From the NCBI GenBank assembly GCA_018873245.2, contig JAEMBT020000009.1:16921794-16985793 (forward strand): a stretch of 64,000 nt of DNA, read 5' to 3'. The notes under the pieces were generated by a model. It saw only the letters and a program-made list of their open reading frames with translations, had not been told where the DNA came from and made no database searches. This DNA is from Archegozetes longisetosus (Eukaryota > Arthropoda > Arachnida > Sarcoptiformes > Trhypochthoniidae). The position numbers and the translations under genes were made by a program. Below, piece by piece: positions 21,612 to 33,720 of this stretch; the stretch's first letter is position 1; every line of letters begins with the position of its first letter.

Positions 21612-23138
21612 ACAACACTACCATCAACCACCACAACACTGGAGTCGCGACAAACAGATCCAGTTATCACTGTTGATAACGGCACCAGAGCTTCAATCGG
21701 TTCAATACCACTTTCGTTTTTTGCTCCAACAAAAAACAAACGACCTAACTTCTTATGAACAGCTCTCGAACTGCGACAGACAGTTTCTCCTTTTTACTGC
21801 TTCGACCAGCACAAGAGTTGAGAAGAAAATGAAAGAGACCAAGCTATTCACTTTAATCTCGGTGGGACCTCCAATTTCGCAATATAAAATGAATGTCTCC
21901 TCACAGAGTATATGTTCTAAGTACTTTATTAGTTAAGTTACTTAATATACATATGGGTAAGGACTGACTTTTTCCTTGGAGGGCTTTGCATTTTAAAGGT
22001 TTTACTATGTTGGGTGGACTTTAGGGGGAAGGTCGTGCGTTTGAGTTAGCATAACTATAAGGAGGTGTTTAAATTTTCTTGCAATATCTCCTGTTTTCAA
22101 ATAATTGGGGCAATTTTATTGAGTCCAATGGCCTCAAACTGTAAGGTTCAAATTCATATCTCATTGTGATACTTGTAAAGTTGAATGGGTTAAAAAAAGT
22201 TTTCAAAGAGTAAATGAGGTCAAACAAATCGCGTACTCTTTTCACTTCACAGTTATTTGAAACTTGTTCTGACGTTTAAAAGTATTCAATTTTGAGATTC
22301 AAATGATAAGCTATGTTCAAAAATGTAATGAAAAAATTTGTGTGAAATCATATTTCTCTAAATTATGATTTAAAGATAATATTCATCAATAAAATATAAT
22401 ATAATTGTTAGGGATAATTCAAAACACATACTTTTTAACCTTAAATTTAAAAAAATTTTACTTTCTCCAAAACAAATATTTATTTAATTAAAGTCTTGAT
22501 TAAAGTTAAATCATTGAAAAAGTTGTTTAAATTTATTGTTAATACTTAAATTCCACAAAAATCTCAATTGAGAGTTAGTCTATTTGTGTTCAAATGAATT
22601 CTAAGTTTACAGAGTTTAAAAACATCAAAATTCTAAACAAGAACTTCTACAACAATTCTCTTTGTCTGCCTTCTCTTTATTCAAAAATTTGTCTTCAATT
22701 GTATGATGAAATATTCTTTTAAAGCGTAACAAATGAATCCTTTGAGTGCGAGAAATATATGTCTTCCGACTCTAGATTTAAATCTATAGCTTAGCATTAG
22801 TTTTTTGTGAGCCCAATGACTAACAGCTGCCATTTAATTATAGAATCTAAAGATAGAATTGCATAACACAGCTCTTGAAGAGTAAATATAGAAAATTTTT
22901 AGTTTTGTCATTATGTTTGCTCAATGAAAAGGTGAACATTTAAAAGGATTCACATCAAAAAGTGAGAAATTTTTGTTATAACTGTGATATTATGGAAACA
23001 AATTTATTTTACGATTTTTATCTCGAAAATAGAAATTACGAAATTTAGCGAAAAATTTTTAAAAGTTAATTGAGTTCTTGTTTTTTCATGAATTTTAAAA
23101 AGTGTGATAAAAAAATAGGTTAATCATCAAATTTAGAA
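21612..23138. other. Mirror of 9,063-10,589; no gene supported
   Basis: Contains the likely retroelement end (about 21,612-22,060) and AT-rich flank of the F-BAR gene. The 69-codon ORF of the left arm is broken here by one base in an A-run. Confidence 0.4.
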
Positions 23139-24940
23139 ATGGGTTATTCAGCGATGGAAAAAGTTTTGAATCTTCAAGAAGAAGAACTAAAACTTCTAGA
23201 ACACATTCGGCAATGCATTAATATGAGGATTAAATTAGATCGCGATTACGCAACAAATCTCCTTCAGATAAGTTCTTGTGCAAAAAGGTGTAATTTTAGT
23301 GATGAAATTGCAAAAACAAATATCGGTAAAGTTTGGACGGCTATCGCTAATCAAATGGAAGCCTTTAGTAAATTAGTTAACTCTAGTGCTGAAGAGTTGA
23401 CTCATGAAGTACTTGAACTCATGGATGAATTGGTTTCAGAAAGCATTAATCGAAGAACACAACAAATATAGTAACAAATTAGATACCGTTAGTTTCATTC
23501 TCTTATTTTACTTTTTCAAAGCTATTCTCTTACATAAAATCTTATTTAAACTAAAACTTTTTTAAATAAATCAACAGTTATATCAATAGCAACGGAGAAA
23601 CTCTTATTTTGATTTGAAAATAGTTGATGACATTGTCTTTGTCTTCCTAATTGATTACCAAGTTTGTGGTTCTAGTTTTAAAGCGAGAAATTGATTCTCT
23701 GTGTTTTCTCTCTAATGAGTTTTTATTTGTATCTCTACATAGAGTTAAACCCGTTTATAACGAAGAGGTTAGTGTGTGGACAGATGCGTTTGTTAAAAGT
23801 GAGTTTTCTTTATAACCGATTAATTTATAAAGAAATCTATCCGATTAGTGAAAACAATTTGATTTGTTATAAGAGCAATTCGTTGTAACCGAGTCAGTTA
23901 TAAACGGGTTTAACTGTAATGGTTTTTTTGGCTTTCAATTTTATTTTTTCAGTAGATTATGCTCTCTTAAGTTGAATTATAGTTATTAAGTCTGATTTTA
24001 AAAACTTTTTTCCCTTCAAAAAGCTTCTGAAATCGGCTCAAAAGACTCAGTCTGAATATCAAAAATGTTTATCGAGTTATAAAAGTACTAAAACTAAATA
24101 CGAAGACATATATTTGCGACTCCCAAAAAAATCAGACAATTCTTCAGTTGCCGGAAAAGTTCAAAGAAAGTTTACGGAAACAAAGAAACGATATAAAAAA
24201 TTATGCCAAAAACTACACCTTTTACATAATGAATATTGTTTGATCACAAATGAAACCAAACATTACGAAAAAGACTTCCGGCTGTTATTGATTCCAAACT
24301 TAATATCATATCACGAACTACTACTTATGGATTCAGGTATTCATTAACTGTCAAAATGTTGTCAATTTTGATAAAAAAAATCTTATTTCTTATGCTTTTT
24401 TTAAACTTAATATATAGGAGAGAAATGGAATAATATTCTCATAAAATATGTCGAAAAGACTGATTTAACACAAGATAAATATAGAAAATTACAAAACCAA
24501 TTAAGACATAATGTGGAAAACATGATTAAATCTAACATTTATGGGGACTTAAGAGGAAGATTGTCTAAACAATTATTGCCTCCAATCAATATTAATTTTA
24601 ATGACAAATTACTGGAAGATTTTATTGGAGCCCTTAAACCAAATCAATTAGTAATTGACATATTCACTATTGACTCATTGAAAAAGAGGTCATTTCAAGC
24701 TTTTATTTAATGTCTTAACCAAAAAAAACTTATTCATAGACTTTCTCTTACAGAGAGTCAGAATTACAGTTAAAACTAAATGAATCTCAAAAAGAAATAC
24801 ACGATAAAAGACGACTTATGAATCATTACGAACAAGAAATTGAAGCTTTAAATACATTGAGTAATGAGAATACAAACGCACAAATTGGGATAATTGCAAG
24901 AAAGAGGGCTTTGGATATTGTTAAGAAAGATTTGGTTTAA
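23139..24940 (+). pseudogene. Fes/Fer-type F-BAR domain gene fragment, right-arm copy
   Basis: Exon A (23,139-23,471) starts MGYSAMEKVLNLQEEELKLL and carries the FCH part with RIKLDRDYATNL and SAEELTHEVLELM. Exon B (about 23,982-24,336) has KLCQKLHLLHNEYCL, matching the Fer helix with LHMLHNQY. Exon C is 24,418-24,688 and exon D 24,754-24,940, with GT-AG introns of 81 and 65 bp in consistent phase. The A-B junction is not resolved; part of the domain may be missing. Fes/Fer proteins bind curved membranes through this domain and signal through C-terminal SH2 and kinase domains. Here the reading frame stops after KKDLV and no SH2 or kinase follows, so this is a truncated duplicate or a stand-alone F-BAR gene. 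Confidence 0.78.
23742..23916. mobile_element. Pogo-like MITE in F-BAR intron (right arm)
   Basis: Mirror of 8,285-8,459, with the same TIRs and TA flanks. It lies between exons A and B. Confidence 0.7.
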
Positions 24941-25119
24941 AGAATAAGAAATATATTTTCATTTTTTTATTGTCCGATTTGTTTTGATGAAAAAATGTAT
25001 ATATTTGAGATATTTTCATATTTTTTTAGGATTTTCACATGTAGTATAGATTCGTATTGTGCACATTTTCAAAATGTATTTTTGTAATTTTCAAAGCTTT
25101 CTGGTCTCCTAAAAATACT

Positions 25120-25322
25120 GGGACAAGTACGAGTCTATAAATCGTCTCAAAATCCCAAAAAAACTATGAAAATTACAAAAAAATACCAAATTTTTAAAAT
25201 GTATTCTTAGCCTCGTACTTCTCGTACTGTCTAGAAAATGCATTTTAAAAATTTGGTATTTTTTTGTAATTTTCATAGTTTTTTTGGGATTCTGAGACGA
25301 TTTATAGACTCGTACTTGTCTC
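25120..25322. repeat. ~200-bp palindrome, mirror of 6,880-7,085
   Basis: Same arms and centre as the left copy. It separates the last F-BAR exon side from the truncated LINE. Confidence 0.8.
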
Positions 25323-25323
25323 A

Positions 25324-26559
25324 GAACCGCTACAACTATATTACTAGTATAGTTCCTCCTAATCAATATGGCTTTAAAGCAGGTTTGAGTACAATGCATT
25401 TACTAATTGATTTAATATATGATTTAACTATGGGCTTCAATAACTATCTTGTATTATGTATTGATGTAATATTTCTTGATTTTTCTGCTGCTTTTGATAA
25501 TGTAGATTTTGCAACATTATTAGAGGGTCTATATAACTTAGGTATTAGAGGACAGTTTATTAAAATTATTGAAAGTCTATTGTATGATAGAGAGCAATTT
25601 TTAACTTATAATAATACTAAGTCTTGTAAATCTATTGTGACTTCTGGAGTGACACAGGGAGGTATATGTAGTCCACTGTTGTTTAATTTGTATATGAAAG
25701 ATATTCCAAATGTTGTAAAATCTTCTAAAGTTATCAGTATGCTGACGATACAGCTATTTTAAAATTGATTTATAGTGCAAATGATATAAATTTATTGCAG
25801 ACTGACATAAATCTAACTCATGGGTGGAGTAAAAATAACAATATTAAACTAAATTCTGATAAATCTGTTCATTTAAGATTTACTTTTAAACGACAGCTTG
25901 ATTTGCCGTCGTATAAAATCAACGGCAATATCATTTCTACTAAAGAAAATCATAAATATTTGGGTATTGTCTTAGACAATAAGTTAAGTTTTAATAGTCA
26001 TGTTGACTATATTATCGATAATTGTTTTAGAAAGTGGTCTGTTTTGAAAAGAATTTGTGAAAATGGAAATTACACTGTATTTTTGAGACTTTATAAGTCA
26101 TATATCTTGCCTCTTATAGATTATTGTAATATATGTTGGATTCAGTCAAATAATCAAATTGATAGTATTGAACGAATTCAAAAGCGAATAAAAAAGTTTA
26201 TATGCTGTAAAATGGGTTATTATAATTTAGGTTACAAGGACAGACTCAAACTATTAAATTTAAAACCACTTCAATTAAGAACTGATTTGTGTATTTTAAA
26301 ATATGTTTTTAAATCTATTTATAATCATAATAACATGCTTGAGCATTGGAAAAATTTCTTTATCACTGATAATAATCGTAACGGCTTAGTTATATTAAAC
26401 ATTAATACAAGAATTAATTTATGTGATAAAAGTTTCTTTGTATATGCTATTAAGCTATTTAATTCGTTACCAATTGATATTAGGAATGAACAAAATTTTA
26501 TATCCTATGTGAGTAAACTTGAATTTTTTTGCCGAGAAATATGCGATGTTTTTGAATAG
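25324..26559 (+). pseudogene. 5'-truncated LINE reverse transcriptase (right arm)
   Basis: Mirror of 5,644-6,879. In this copy the first frame stays open across the T-run near 25,600, through LDFSAAFDNVD and VTQGGICSPLLF, to the frame break before YADD at about 25,740. The second frame runs from 25,765 to 26,559. No poly-A tail is evident after the stop. Confidence 0.85.
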
Positions 26560-26786
26560 TATAATGTAATGTTAATCGACAAGTTCCGATTAATAATAAA
26601 TTGATTATATGATTATGCACAGAAAATATTTTCGCTTCCGAGACTTGAAATAAAGGAATGATTTCCGGTCAAGAATAAACACTTTAAATCAGACGCTCTG
26701 TGAAATAGAAGAATTCACAATCATTCTGCTTTTTATCAAATGATATCCAAATTGAAAAGAATTCTCGAGAACATATTAACTTCATA

Positions 26787-27090
26787 TTGATGTTTTTAAA
26801 TACAGAATATTGCAAAGATACTAAACATGTAATAATTTGGTCAGATAATTGTGCTTCGCAAAACCGCAATTGGTCTTTATTTGCTAATTTAGTCAAAATT
26901 ATAAATGATAAAAAATATTGTTCAGGAGAAAATCATTTTAAAGTATCTCAAAGTAGGGCATACGTATATGAGTTGCAACTCATTACATGGCATAATTAGT
27001 CGAAAATTCTATAGAGAACATGAAGTTTTCACTTTTGATCATTGTTTAGATTTAATCAAAAATTCAAGAAAAAATTATTATTCAAAATAA
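26787..27090 (+). pseudogene. DUF7869-like transposon protein fragment (right arm)
   Basis: Mirror of 5,113-5,416, with the same frame change at an A-run. Confidence 0.55.
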
Positions 27091-27217
27091 GTATGTTTTA
27101 GTGATATAATTCTTTTCAATTATGAATCTAAGAATAAGAATCCATTCAATTTAAAGAATCTAAAACAATATGAAAATAGGAAAAATTCTTTCAAATCTTT
27201 TGTTAAATTTTCTCATA

Positions 27218-30200
27218 CTGAACAGTTCAAAGAATAGGGTGAATCCGGGCTAATGGGTCTAAGGGGGTTTTTGACCTCCCACCCCCGAATGTGATACATC
27301 ATTGGATTCAGTTCTTTGAGCCGAACATATTGATACCTCAGCTGGCCAATTATGTCAAGTGGTTCCCGAGATATATCCGAACCGAACGATATCGTTCTCT
27401 CTCCTTCACTACTACAGCTCGAACACCCAAATTTTGCAAGTCTACATCCATAGGAGGAGTTCCCATGTCGTTTTGCCAACTTTTCAAGTTTTCATCACAC
27501 TCTAAAACCCGTCGAAATTAATGTAATGCAAAACGAAATCTATTTTTTCCTTCTATGAACAAGAAGTAGAGCGCTATACCCGCTTAAATAAGCAATTTGG
27601 CGACATTAACGTGCAGAAATTAACGACATTATCGATCCGTCTCTATTCTCGACTGGTGTAGAACCAATCACAAAGCAGAGAATCGTTTTATTATCGTTAA
27701 TATCGTCAATTTGCCTATATAAGTAGGTACAGCTTCGCGCGCGACTCTTTCACTCCTTATCCATAGAAGGAGAAGGCAGAAGGAGTTCTACCTTAGCAGA
27801 GGACTGACGCGGAGTGAACAGATATAATGTATGTTGCAAAATATATATTATATAATGATAGAGATCATTGAATCCAACTTAATTTTCAGTTCGTCTCCAA
27901 ATGAAACTTACAAGTATGAAACAAACTGAATCCATATGTTTTACGCTCTTTTAGACAAATAGAATGTCTAGAAATTGAAATTCATAGGCATTCTTTAAGT
28001 TTGCTTAATTAAATCTCGACCAATTCTCTATATGTAAAACATACAAGTTTTAGAATAAACTGAAACAGAATGTCTTGAGCTCTTTTAGACAAGTAGCATA
28101 TCTAAAAATGAAAGTCCATAGATATTCTTTAACTTGGAATCGATTAAATTTATTTTAAAACTATTCATGCATAAGTGAGACATACAAATTTTGTAACGAA
28201 TCGAAAGAATAATTTCGATTCGAAGACTGAACTAAATTTTGTCCAAAGATTCACAAGCGATAGTACCAATAATATCGAACGTATATAAATATTGTGCAAT
28301 GTCCAGGATCATTAAACCAATATTTTCTGAAATTGGTAACTTATTGTGATAACTGAAACATGAGAAATACTACTGTCGATATCGGTTTGTGCAGGAATAG
28401 TTAAAATTTGTTTTAAACGTCGACTGGAAAATAATTTACTTGATTCGTTTGAAATAAAAATTTGTAGAACGCATTGAGACATAAGTTAAAAATAAGATGA
28501 ATTCTCCAGATGCCGACTGAATTGTCTAAGAATTTTGGCTAGGTAAATCAGTTGCCTAGAGAAGTAAAAATGTTTCCCTTCGACTTTTTCCCAATTTATA
28601 AACCGCATAAGACGAATAAATTTAAAACATTTGGTTCCTACAATCTCGATTAATGAAATTATATATATATCATATAAACATTATAGAATATGCATTATAA
28701 ACTCACGTATGAATCCCTGCACTCTGCGTCGGCATTTCCCAAGCTCTCTCTACAACTATGTACTGGTGATAGTATAGATAGTCGCCTAGCTCAGATTTAC
28801 ATTTTTCAATCTCGTGAAATATAGATTTCCCTCGATCGAATTTGTTTCAAAACTTGTAAACTAAATAAAGAGGAAACTAAGTTTAAAATAATCTTGGTTC
28901 TTACAATCCTGGTTCATGAAATTATATATACATCATACACACACATATATATATTGTACAATATGCATTAAACATGAATACATCTCTACGCTCCGCGTCG
29001 CCCTTTCTCCTACAATGAACTGACGGCAGTATAGACATTCACTTTGCTCAGAGTTATCTTTTTCAAACTCAAAGTTTCACTAGAAAAAATTATTTCCCTC
29101 GATCGAATTTGTTTCAAAACTTGCAAACTACATAGACGAATAGGTTCAAGATAAAATTGGATTCTATAAACCCATTCATCATATATATCATATATTACCC
29201 AATATATATTATATCTCTTCAATCCGCGTCGGCCTTCTGCTAAGGTAGAACTCCTTCTACCTTCTCCTTCTATGGACAAGGAGTGAAAGAGTCACGCGCG
29301 AAGCTATACCTGCTTGTATAGGGAGTTTGACGATATTAATGTTTAGACGATAATTTAGTAATAGAACGATTCTCTGCTTTGTGATTGGTTAGACGTCAGT
29401 TGAGAATAGAGATGAATCGATATTAGCGTTAACTTATGCAAATGAGTATTGTTAATTCGTGCACGTTAGTGTCATTAGTTTATCTATTAATATAGTTACT
29501 GGCCGTAGATATTAAGTAGGTCGTGCGCGACTCTCACTCTAGACTGCAAGAGTATATTTTACGATAATATCGTTAGTGCCACAATAATTAAAAATATATT
29601 TCTTACTTGAAAAAAATTTCTCTGCTCTATCTGTAAAATTTTGCAGCTACAAGGATTGTTCTTTTTTGTCTGCTTATGTAAAATATTGTCTTGAAGAACT
29701 TTCTCCTATTAATTTTATATCAAATTTTGTAAACTACATGAAACGATGAGTCGATCTACACCAAACAACCTGCTCTAGAGGAGCATAAAAGATTTCCCTT
29801 AAATCCAATTTGTTTCACAAATTATAAATTACACACAGAGGCAAATAGGTTTAATTTGTAAAACCGTGTATGTAATTATATTGTACAATATGCAATATAG
29901 ACGAATATATACATCTCTAAGATTTGCGTCGGCCTTTATCTGTTTCTCTCTCTACAACTATGATCTAACGATAGTATAGGCAGTCACTTAGCGCAGAGTT
30001 ATGTTCTACAAACTCATGAAATTTCAGACTCGAAAAAAATATTTCCTTCGATCGAATATGTTTCAAAACTTGCAAAACACAAAGAGGTAAATGATTTTAA
30101 AATAAACATCAATTCTACAATCCTAGGACATGAAATTATATATATGTATATATATAACATAATATATGCATAATTATATATATATAATTATGTATATATA

Positions 30201-30514
30201 TTGTATATTATAAAAATATTTAACAATATGCATTACACATGAATACATAAATCTCTGTAATCCGCGTCGCCCTTTCTCTCTCCTACAATGAGCTGTCAGC
30301 AGTATAGACAGTCAGCTAGCCAAGAGTTATCTCTTCAAACTCATGAAATTTCAGACTCGAAAAAGAATATTTCCTTCAAGCGAATTTATTTCAAAACTTT
30401 AGGGCTACATAAAGACGCGAATAGGTACGAGATAAAATTGGCTTCTATGATCCCCTTTATTATATATATATATATTATATATAGTATACATGATTTATTA
30501 CACAATATATATAT
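27218..30514. repeat. Mirror of repeat field 1,693-4,985
   Basis: Contains, in reverse order, the TTAGACCCATTAGCCC repeat (27,218-27,378), the eroded TATA palindrome (27,540-27,825), the ~150-bp repeats, the diverged ~300-bp units, and the second TATA palindrome (about 29,220-29,560). No gene seen. Confidence 0.8.
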
Positions 30515-30906
30515 ATCTCTCTTCACTCCGCGTCAGTCGTCTGCTAAGGTAGAACTCCTTCTACCTTCTCCTTCTATGGACAAGGAGTGAAAGTCGCGCG
30601 CGAAGCTATACCTGCTTATATAGGCAGTTTGACAATATTAACGTGACGACGATAATTTGTTAATAAAACGATTCTCTGCTTTGTGATTGGTTCGACGTCA
30701 TTCGAGAACTGAGATAGATCGATATTATCGTTAACTTGTGCACAAAGTTATCGTTTACTTAAAACGTTAATATCATCGTGTACGTTAATACCGTCAAACT
30801 GCATATATAAGCAGGTGCAGCTTCGCGCGCGACTCTTTCACTCCTTGTCCATAGAAGAATGTAGAAGGAGTTCTACCTTAGCAGACGACTGACGCGGAGT
30901 GAAGAG
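30515..30906. promoter_or_regulatory. TATA-bearing palindrome, mirror of 1,304-1,692
   Basis: Outward TATATAAG boxes, CCAAT box and transcript hairpins as in the first copy. The left arm has GAAAGTCGCGCGCG, lacking the AGAG found at the matching place in the window's first copy. The 43.1 kb copy shares this, showing which copies are closest. Confidence 0.5.
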
Positions 30907-31857
30907 ATTTAATGTGTATGGCATAATATATATTATATAATATATAATATAATATATCGTACACTGAAATCATGGAAGCCAATTATGTTTTCATTCGCTT
31001 CTTCATGTAGTCTACAAGTTTTAAATTCGATCGAAGGAAACCAGAATTCGTTTAATCCAGTCGGTGTTCAATACGACAATTTTCACATAGACGAAAAAAA
31101 TTATTATTTTCTAGCTGGAAATCAATTTTGCCTTCCTACTCCATGACATACTATCGAACGTGCCGGCAATTGTAAATATATATTGTATCAGTCTGCAAAA
31201 TAAGTTCCTTATTTTATAATTTCATTATAACTTGAATCAATGATCCTGTTTAGTGTTTCTGTTATATGGCTAGTATTAAAATCGTGATCAGTTTTATGGC
31301 TTGGTGTTTCAGAAACAGCTATAACTGTATAAACAATTTTAAAGCAATAGAAATAGTGTTAGATATAATCACAAATTTATTATTACGTGTGCTTAAGATT
31401 AACTATTTAAAGATCTCCAAAGATTATAAAAGCTCCTTTCATAGCGGGAAAAATCTTCACATATGTTAACTTTGCCTTGCGAAAATTTGCCAAGTACTTT
31501 TGATATAAGTAATATCGCGCCTTATGTTACAAGCCGCATTATATCGCAAACTGTTTTGCAAAATTGGCTTTTAGTGATTTCATTTTTAGTCTAAAACTTT
31601 CTGTACGTTTATTAGCTATATGCGTTAGAAAATAATATTTCTCAGTCCTATTACTACGTAGTGCACCTTCAATACGTGCACAACTTATGATTTTAACATT
31701 TTTACTGTGGATTTTTTAATTTCAGTTTGTCGTACATAAAAAGAATGAGTTATTGCCTCAGATTTTTTGCTCAATATTTCATGTCTAACATTCCGAGAGC
31801 GACGTGTTTATTTCATTGTTATTGTAATAAGAGAGTCGAAACTCTGTAGTAACGAAA

Positions 31858-32838
31858 ATGATGAGACTCAGGAGTCAGGAGCGGCGACAGGGCGCCCTTT
31901 CAGACGAGGAGTTTCTCAATTCCTTCTATAATGAGCTAACAGTTTCCAATTTTAAGGATAAAATCAAAACAGAGTCAGACGCGCTTAGATATTGTCAATT
32001 ATCAGGAATTTTACCTACCAGAGCGACTCCTGCTCCGTATTGTCCCAAACATCCTGACGTCGTTATGAAAATTGTAAATGAACAAAAAAGGAATAAATTG
32101 GGTTTCAGATATATTTGTAGTTTGAAGCCTGCATGCAATATAAAAACAGAGCCCACGAAAAATACATGGTTTTATGACGCGCTCATTAGTCTTCGAGACG
32201 GTCTCCATATTATCGTATGCTTTGTAGCAGGGCTTAAGCATAAACAGGCAGTCGTAGAGGTTAAAGTCGATAAGGAAACAATTACCAATTGGTACGGCTA
32301 TTTACGCGAGGTTCAGGAAATTATAATGTCTCAGCGTAGGCAAATAGGGGGAGTATATGAGGACGAAAACGGCGAAATTGTGGCGCACTTTGTAGAAGTC
32401 GACGAGACTCAGATTTGTAACCGCAAGTATAACAGAGGAAGACTTTACAATACTGAGACTCAACGACTCTGGGTAGTGGGCGGAGTGTGCAGGCTTACTC
32501 GCCAGGCTTTTATGGTTAGAGTTCCGAACAGAAGAACGAACGTGATTGATTATTTAGTAGATTCAAGGATAGCGTTAGGGAGTATTTTAGTGACGGACGC
32601 GGCTCGAGTTTATGAAAATATACACACTAGACTAGGAATCGAATATGAATCAGTGAACCATAGCGTAAATTTTGTTAGCCCCACGAACAGGTATATCAAT
32701 ACAAACATGATAGAATCTCTTTGGGCCGCAGTCAAACAAAAAGTAAAATCATACAAGAACACGAACTTTGTCGAAGCGTGCATTGCTCAACTTTTGTATG
32801 AATTTGAAAGTTTTTACCCCTTGAAAGAAAAGGTTTAA
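31858..32838 (+). CDS. Merlin/ISXO2-class DDE transposase, intact (S copy 1)
   Basis: 326 codons. The N-terminal half has paired cysteines (YCPKH near residue 62, ICSLKPAC at 87-93). The ISXO2-type core starts HFVEVDETQICNRKYNRGR, with catalytic Asp near 182, LVTDAAR with Asp near 247, and NTNMIESLWAAVK with Glu near 286; VNHSVNFVSP matches the family's NHS..FV.P block. It would cut and paste a Merlin element; bacterial relatives are IS1595/IS1016. After the stop, another frame stays open for ~38 more codons (about 32,838-32,950) identically in all copies, suggesting an ancestral longer C-terminus. Element TIRs were not identified. Confidence 0.88.
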   Translation: MMRLRSQERRQGALSDEEFLNSFYNELTVSNFKDKIKTESDALRYCQLSGILPTRATPAPYCPKHPDVVMKIVNEQKRNKLGFRYICSLKPACNIKTEPTKNTWFYDALISLRDGLHIIVCFVAGLKHKQAVVEVKVDKETITNWYGYLREVQEIIMSQRRQIGGVYEDENGEIVAHFVEVDETQICNRKYNRGRLYNTETQRLWVVGGVCRLTRQAFMVRVPNRRTNVIDYLVDSRIALGSILVTDAARVYENIHTRLGIEYESVNHSVNFVSPTNRYINTNMIESLWAAVKQKVKSYKNTNFVEACIAQLLYEFESFYPLKEKV

Positions 32839-33094
32839 AAAATTAATTAGTGACATAATAAGAGTTTATGTAGGTCCTGATCGTAATAAGACACCACTAG
32901 AATTGGTAGTCGACGATTGGAATAAATGCGCTAATTATTGTGTTCATTGAAAAAATATGCCTCACTTGATCGTCGAGCCCACTCGTTTTTAGACGCCTCT
33001 ATTAGCCAATTGGCGCATTGGTTGGAAAAGTTCTCGAGAACTACTTGAAATATTGGAGGCGCCAAAATACTTGACGTTCTACAACGCGGCGTGC

Positions 33095-33245
33095 CACTTC
33101 TGTCGGAAGTGGTTCGTTTCGTAAGTCGACGAGTGTGATACATCACTGGATTCAGTTCATAGAGCTGAATCCAGTGATGTATCACACTCGGGGACGGGAG
33201 ACTGCTATATACCTTAGACCCATTAGCCCAGATTCACCCAAAGAA
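33095..33245. repeat. Hairpin repeat with 25-bp perfect arms (S copy 1)
   Basis: GAGTGTGATACATCACTGGATTCAG (33,131-33,155) is repeated inverted at 33,165-33,189 with a 9-bp loop. Just left is a second hairpin, CCACTTC-TGTCG-GAAGTGG. TTAGACCCATTAGCCCAGATTCACCC follows. Copies: 40,783-40,841 and 45,678-45,736; diverged relatives at 4,825-4,985 and 61,915-62,070. Confidence 0.75.
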
Positions 33246-33299
33246 TATGATGTAATCAATGATTATCTTAAAGAAAAATTGCAAGGTTTTATTTGAATC

Positions 33300-33720
33300 T
33301 GTTCTCTGCTGAGTTCGAAAATTTAAACTTACACATAGTTTTAAAGAAAATCAAATTTTATTTATTAAAAGAAAGGTTTATACAAAATAAAAGATTTAAG
33401 TATTGAAAAGTTTGGATTTGAATATCCACTATTACTGTAAGGGTTGGTTACTCTCGGAGATCACTCTAGTCTTAAGAGTTGGGAAGTGAAGATTAAGAGT
33501 CTCTTCACTCCTTTATATAGGGCCAGGAGCTGTTAACTTATCAATGGAAAATTTTCTAGAAATATCTATTGTTGGTCACTAACTGACCAACTACTAATTG
33601 AGGACACGTTAGTGACCTCGTTACTCTTTTAGAAAATTTTCTTTAGAATTCGTATTTGGATAAAATAGGACACAAACAACTAAGCTGACCACCTCTCACG
33701 CATTCAGAAAATTTATTTAA
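33300..33720 (-). mobile_element. Possible solo LTR or promoter (S copy 1)
   Basis: On the minus strand CTATATAAAG (33,511-33,520) is followed about 150 bp downstream by AATAAA within an A/T tract (33,357-33,364), a spacing like U3-R of an LTR. Upstream there are inverted GGTCACTAAC/GTTAGTGACC blocks. LTR ends and target duplication were not found. Mirrors: 40,250-40,670 and 45,840-46,260. Alternatively a stand-alone promoter. Confidence 0.3.

Larger units (their letters stand above)
1..32210. repeat. P1: giant inverted repeat with 8.65 kb loop
   Basis: Bases 1-11,775 are the reverse complement of 20,429-32,210; paired coordinates sum to about 32,200-32,211. At the loop edge both arms end in TTATGCAA and then differ: left continues ATTAG, right (reversed) continues GACCACATG. 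The left arm is cut by the window start, so the true arm is longer. Arm differences seen by eye are mainly homopolymer or dinucleotide lengths, plus one substitution near 11,747. This may be a recent inverted duplication or an assembly product. Confidence 0.95.

Noticed and set aside
32959..33185. 84-codon minus-strand ORF over the hairpin repeat
   Set aside because: It is a read-through of an inverted repeat and carries no recognisable domain.
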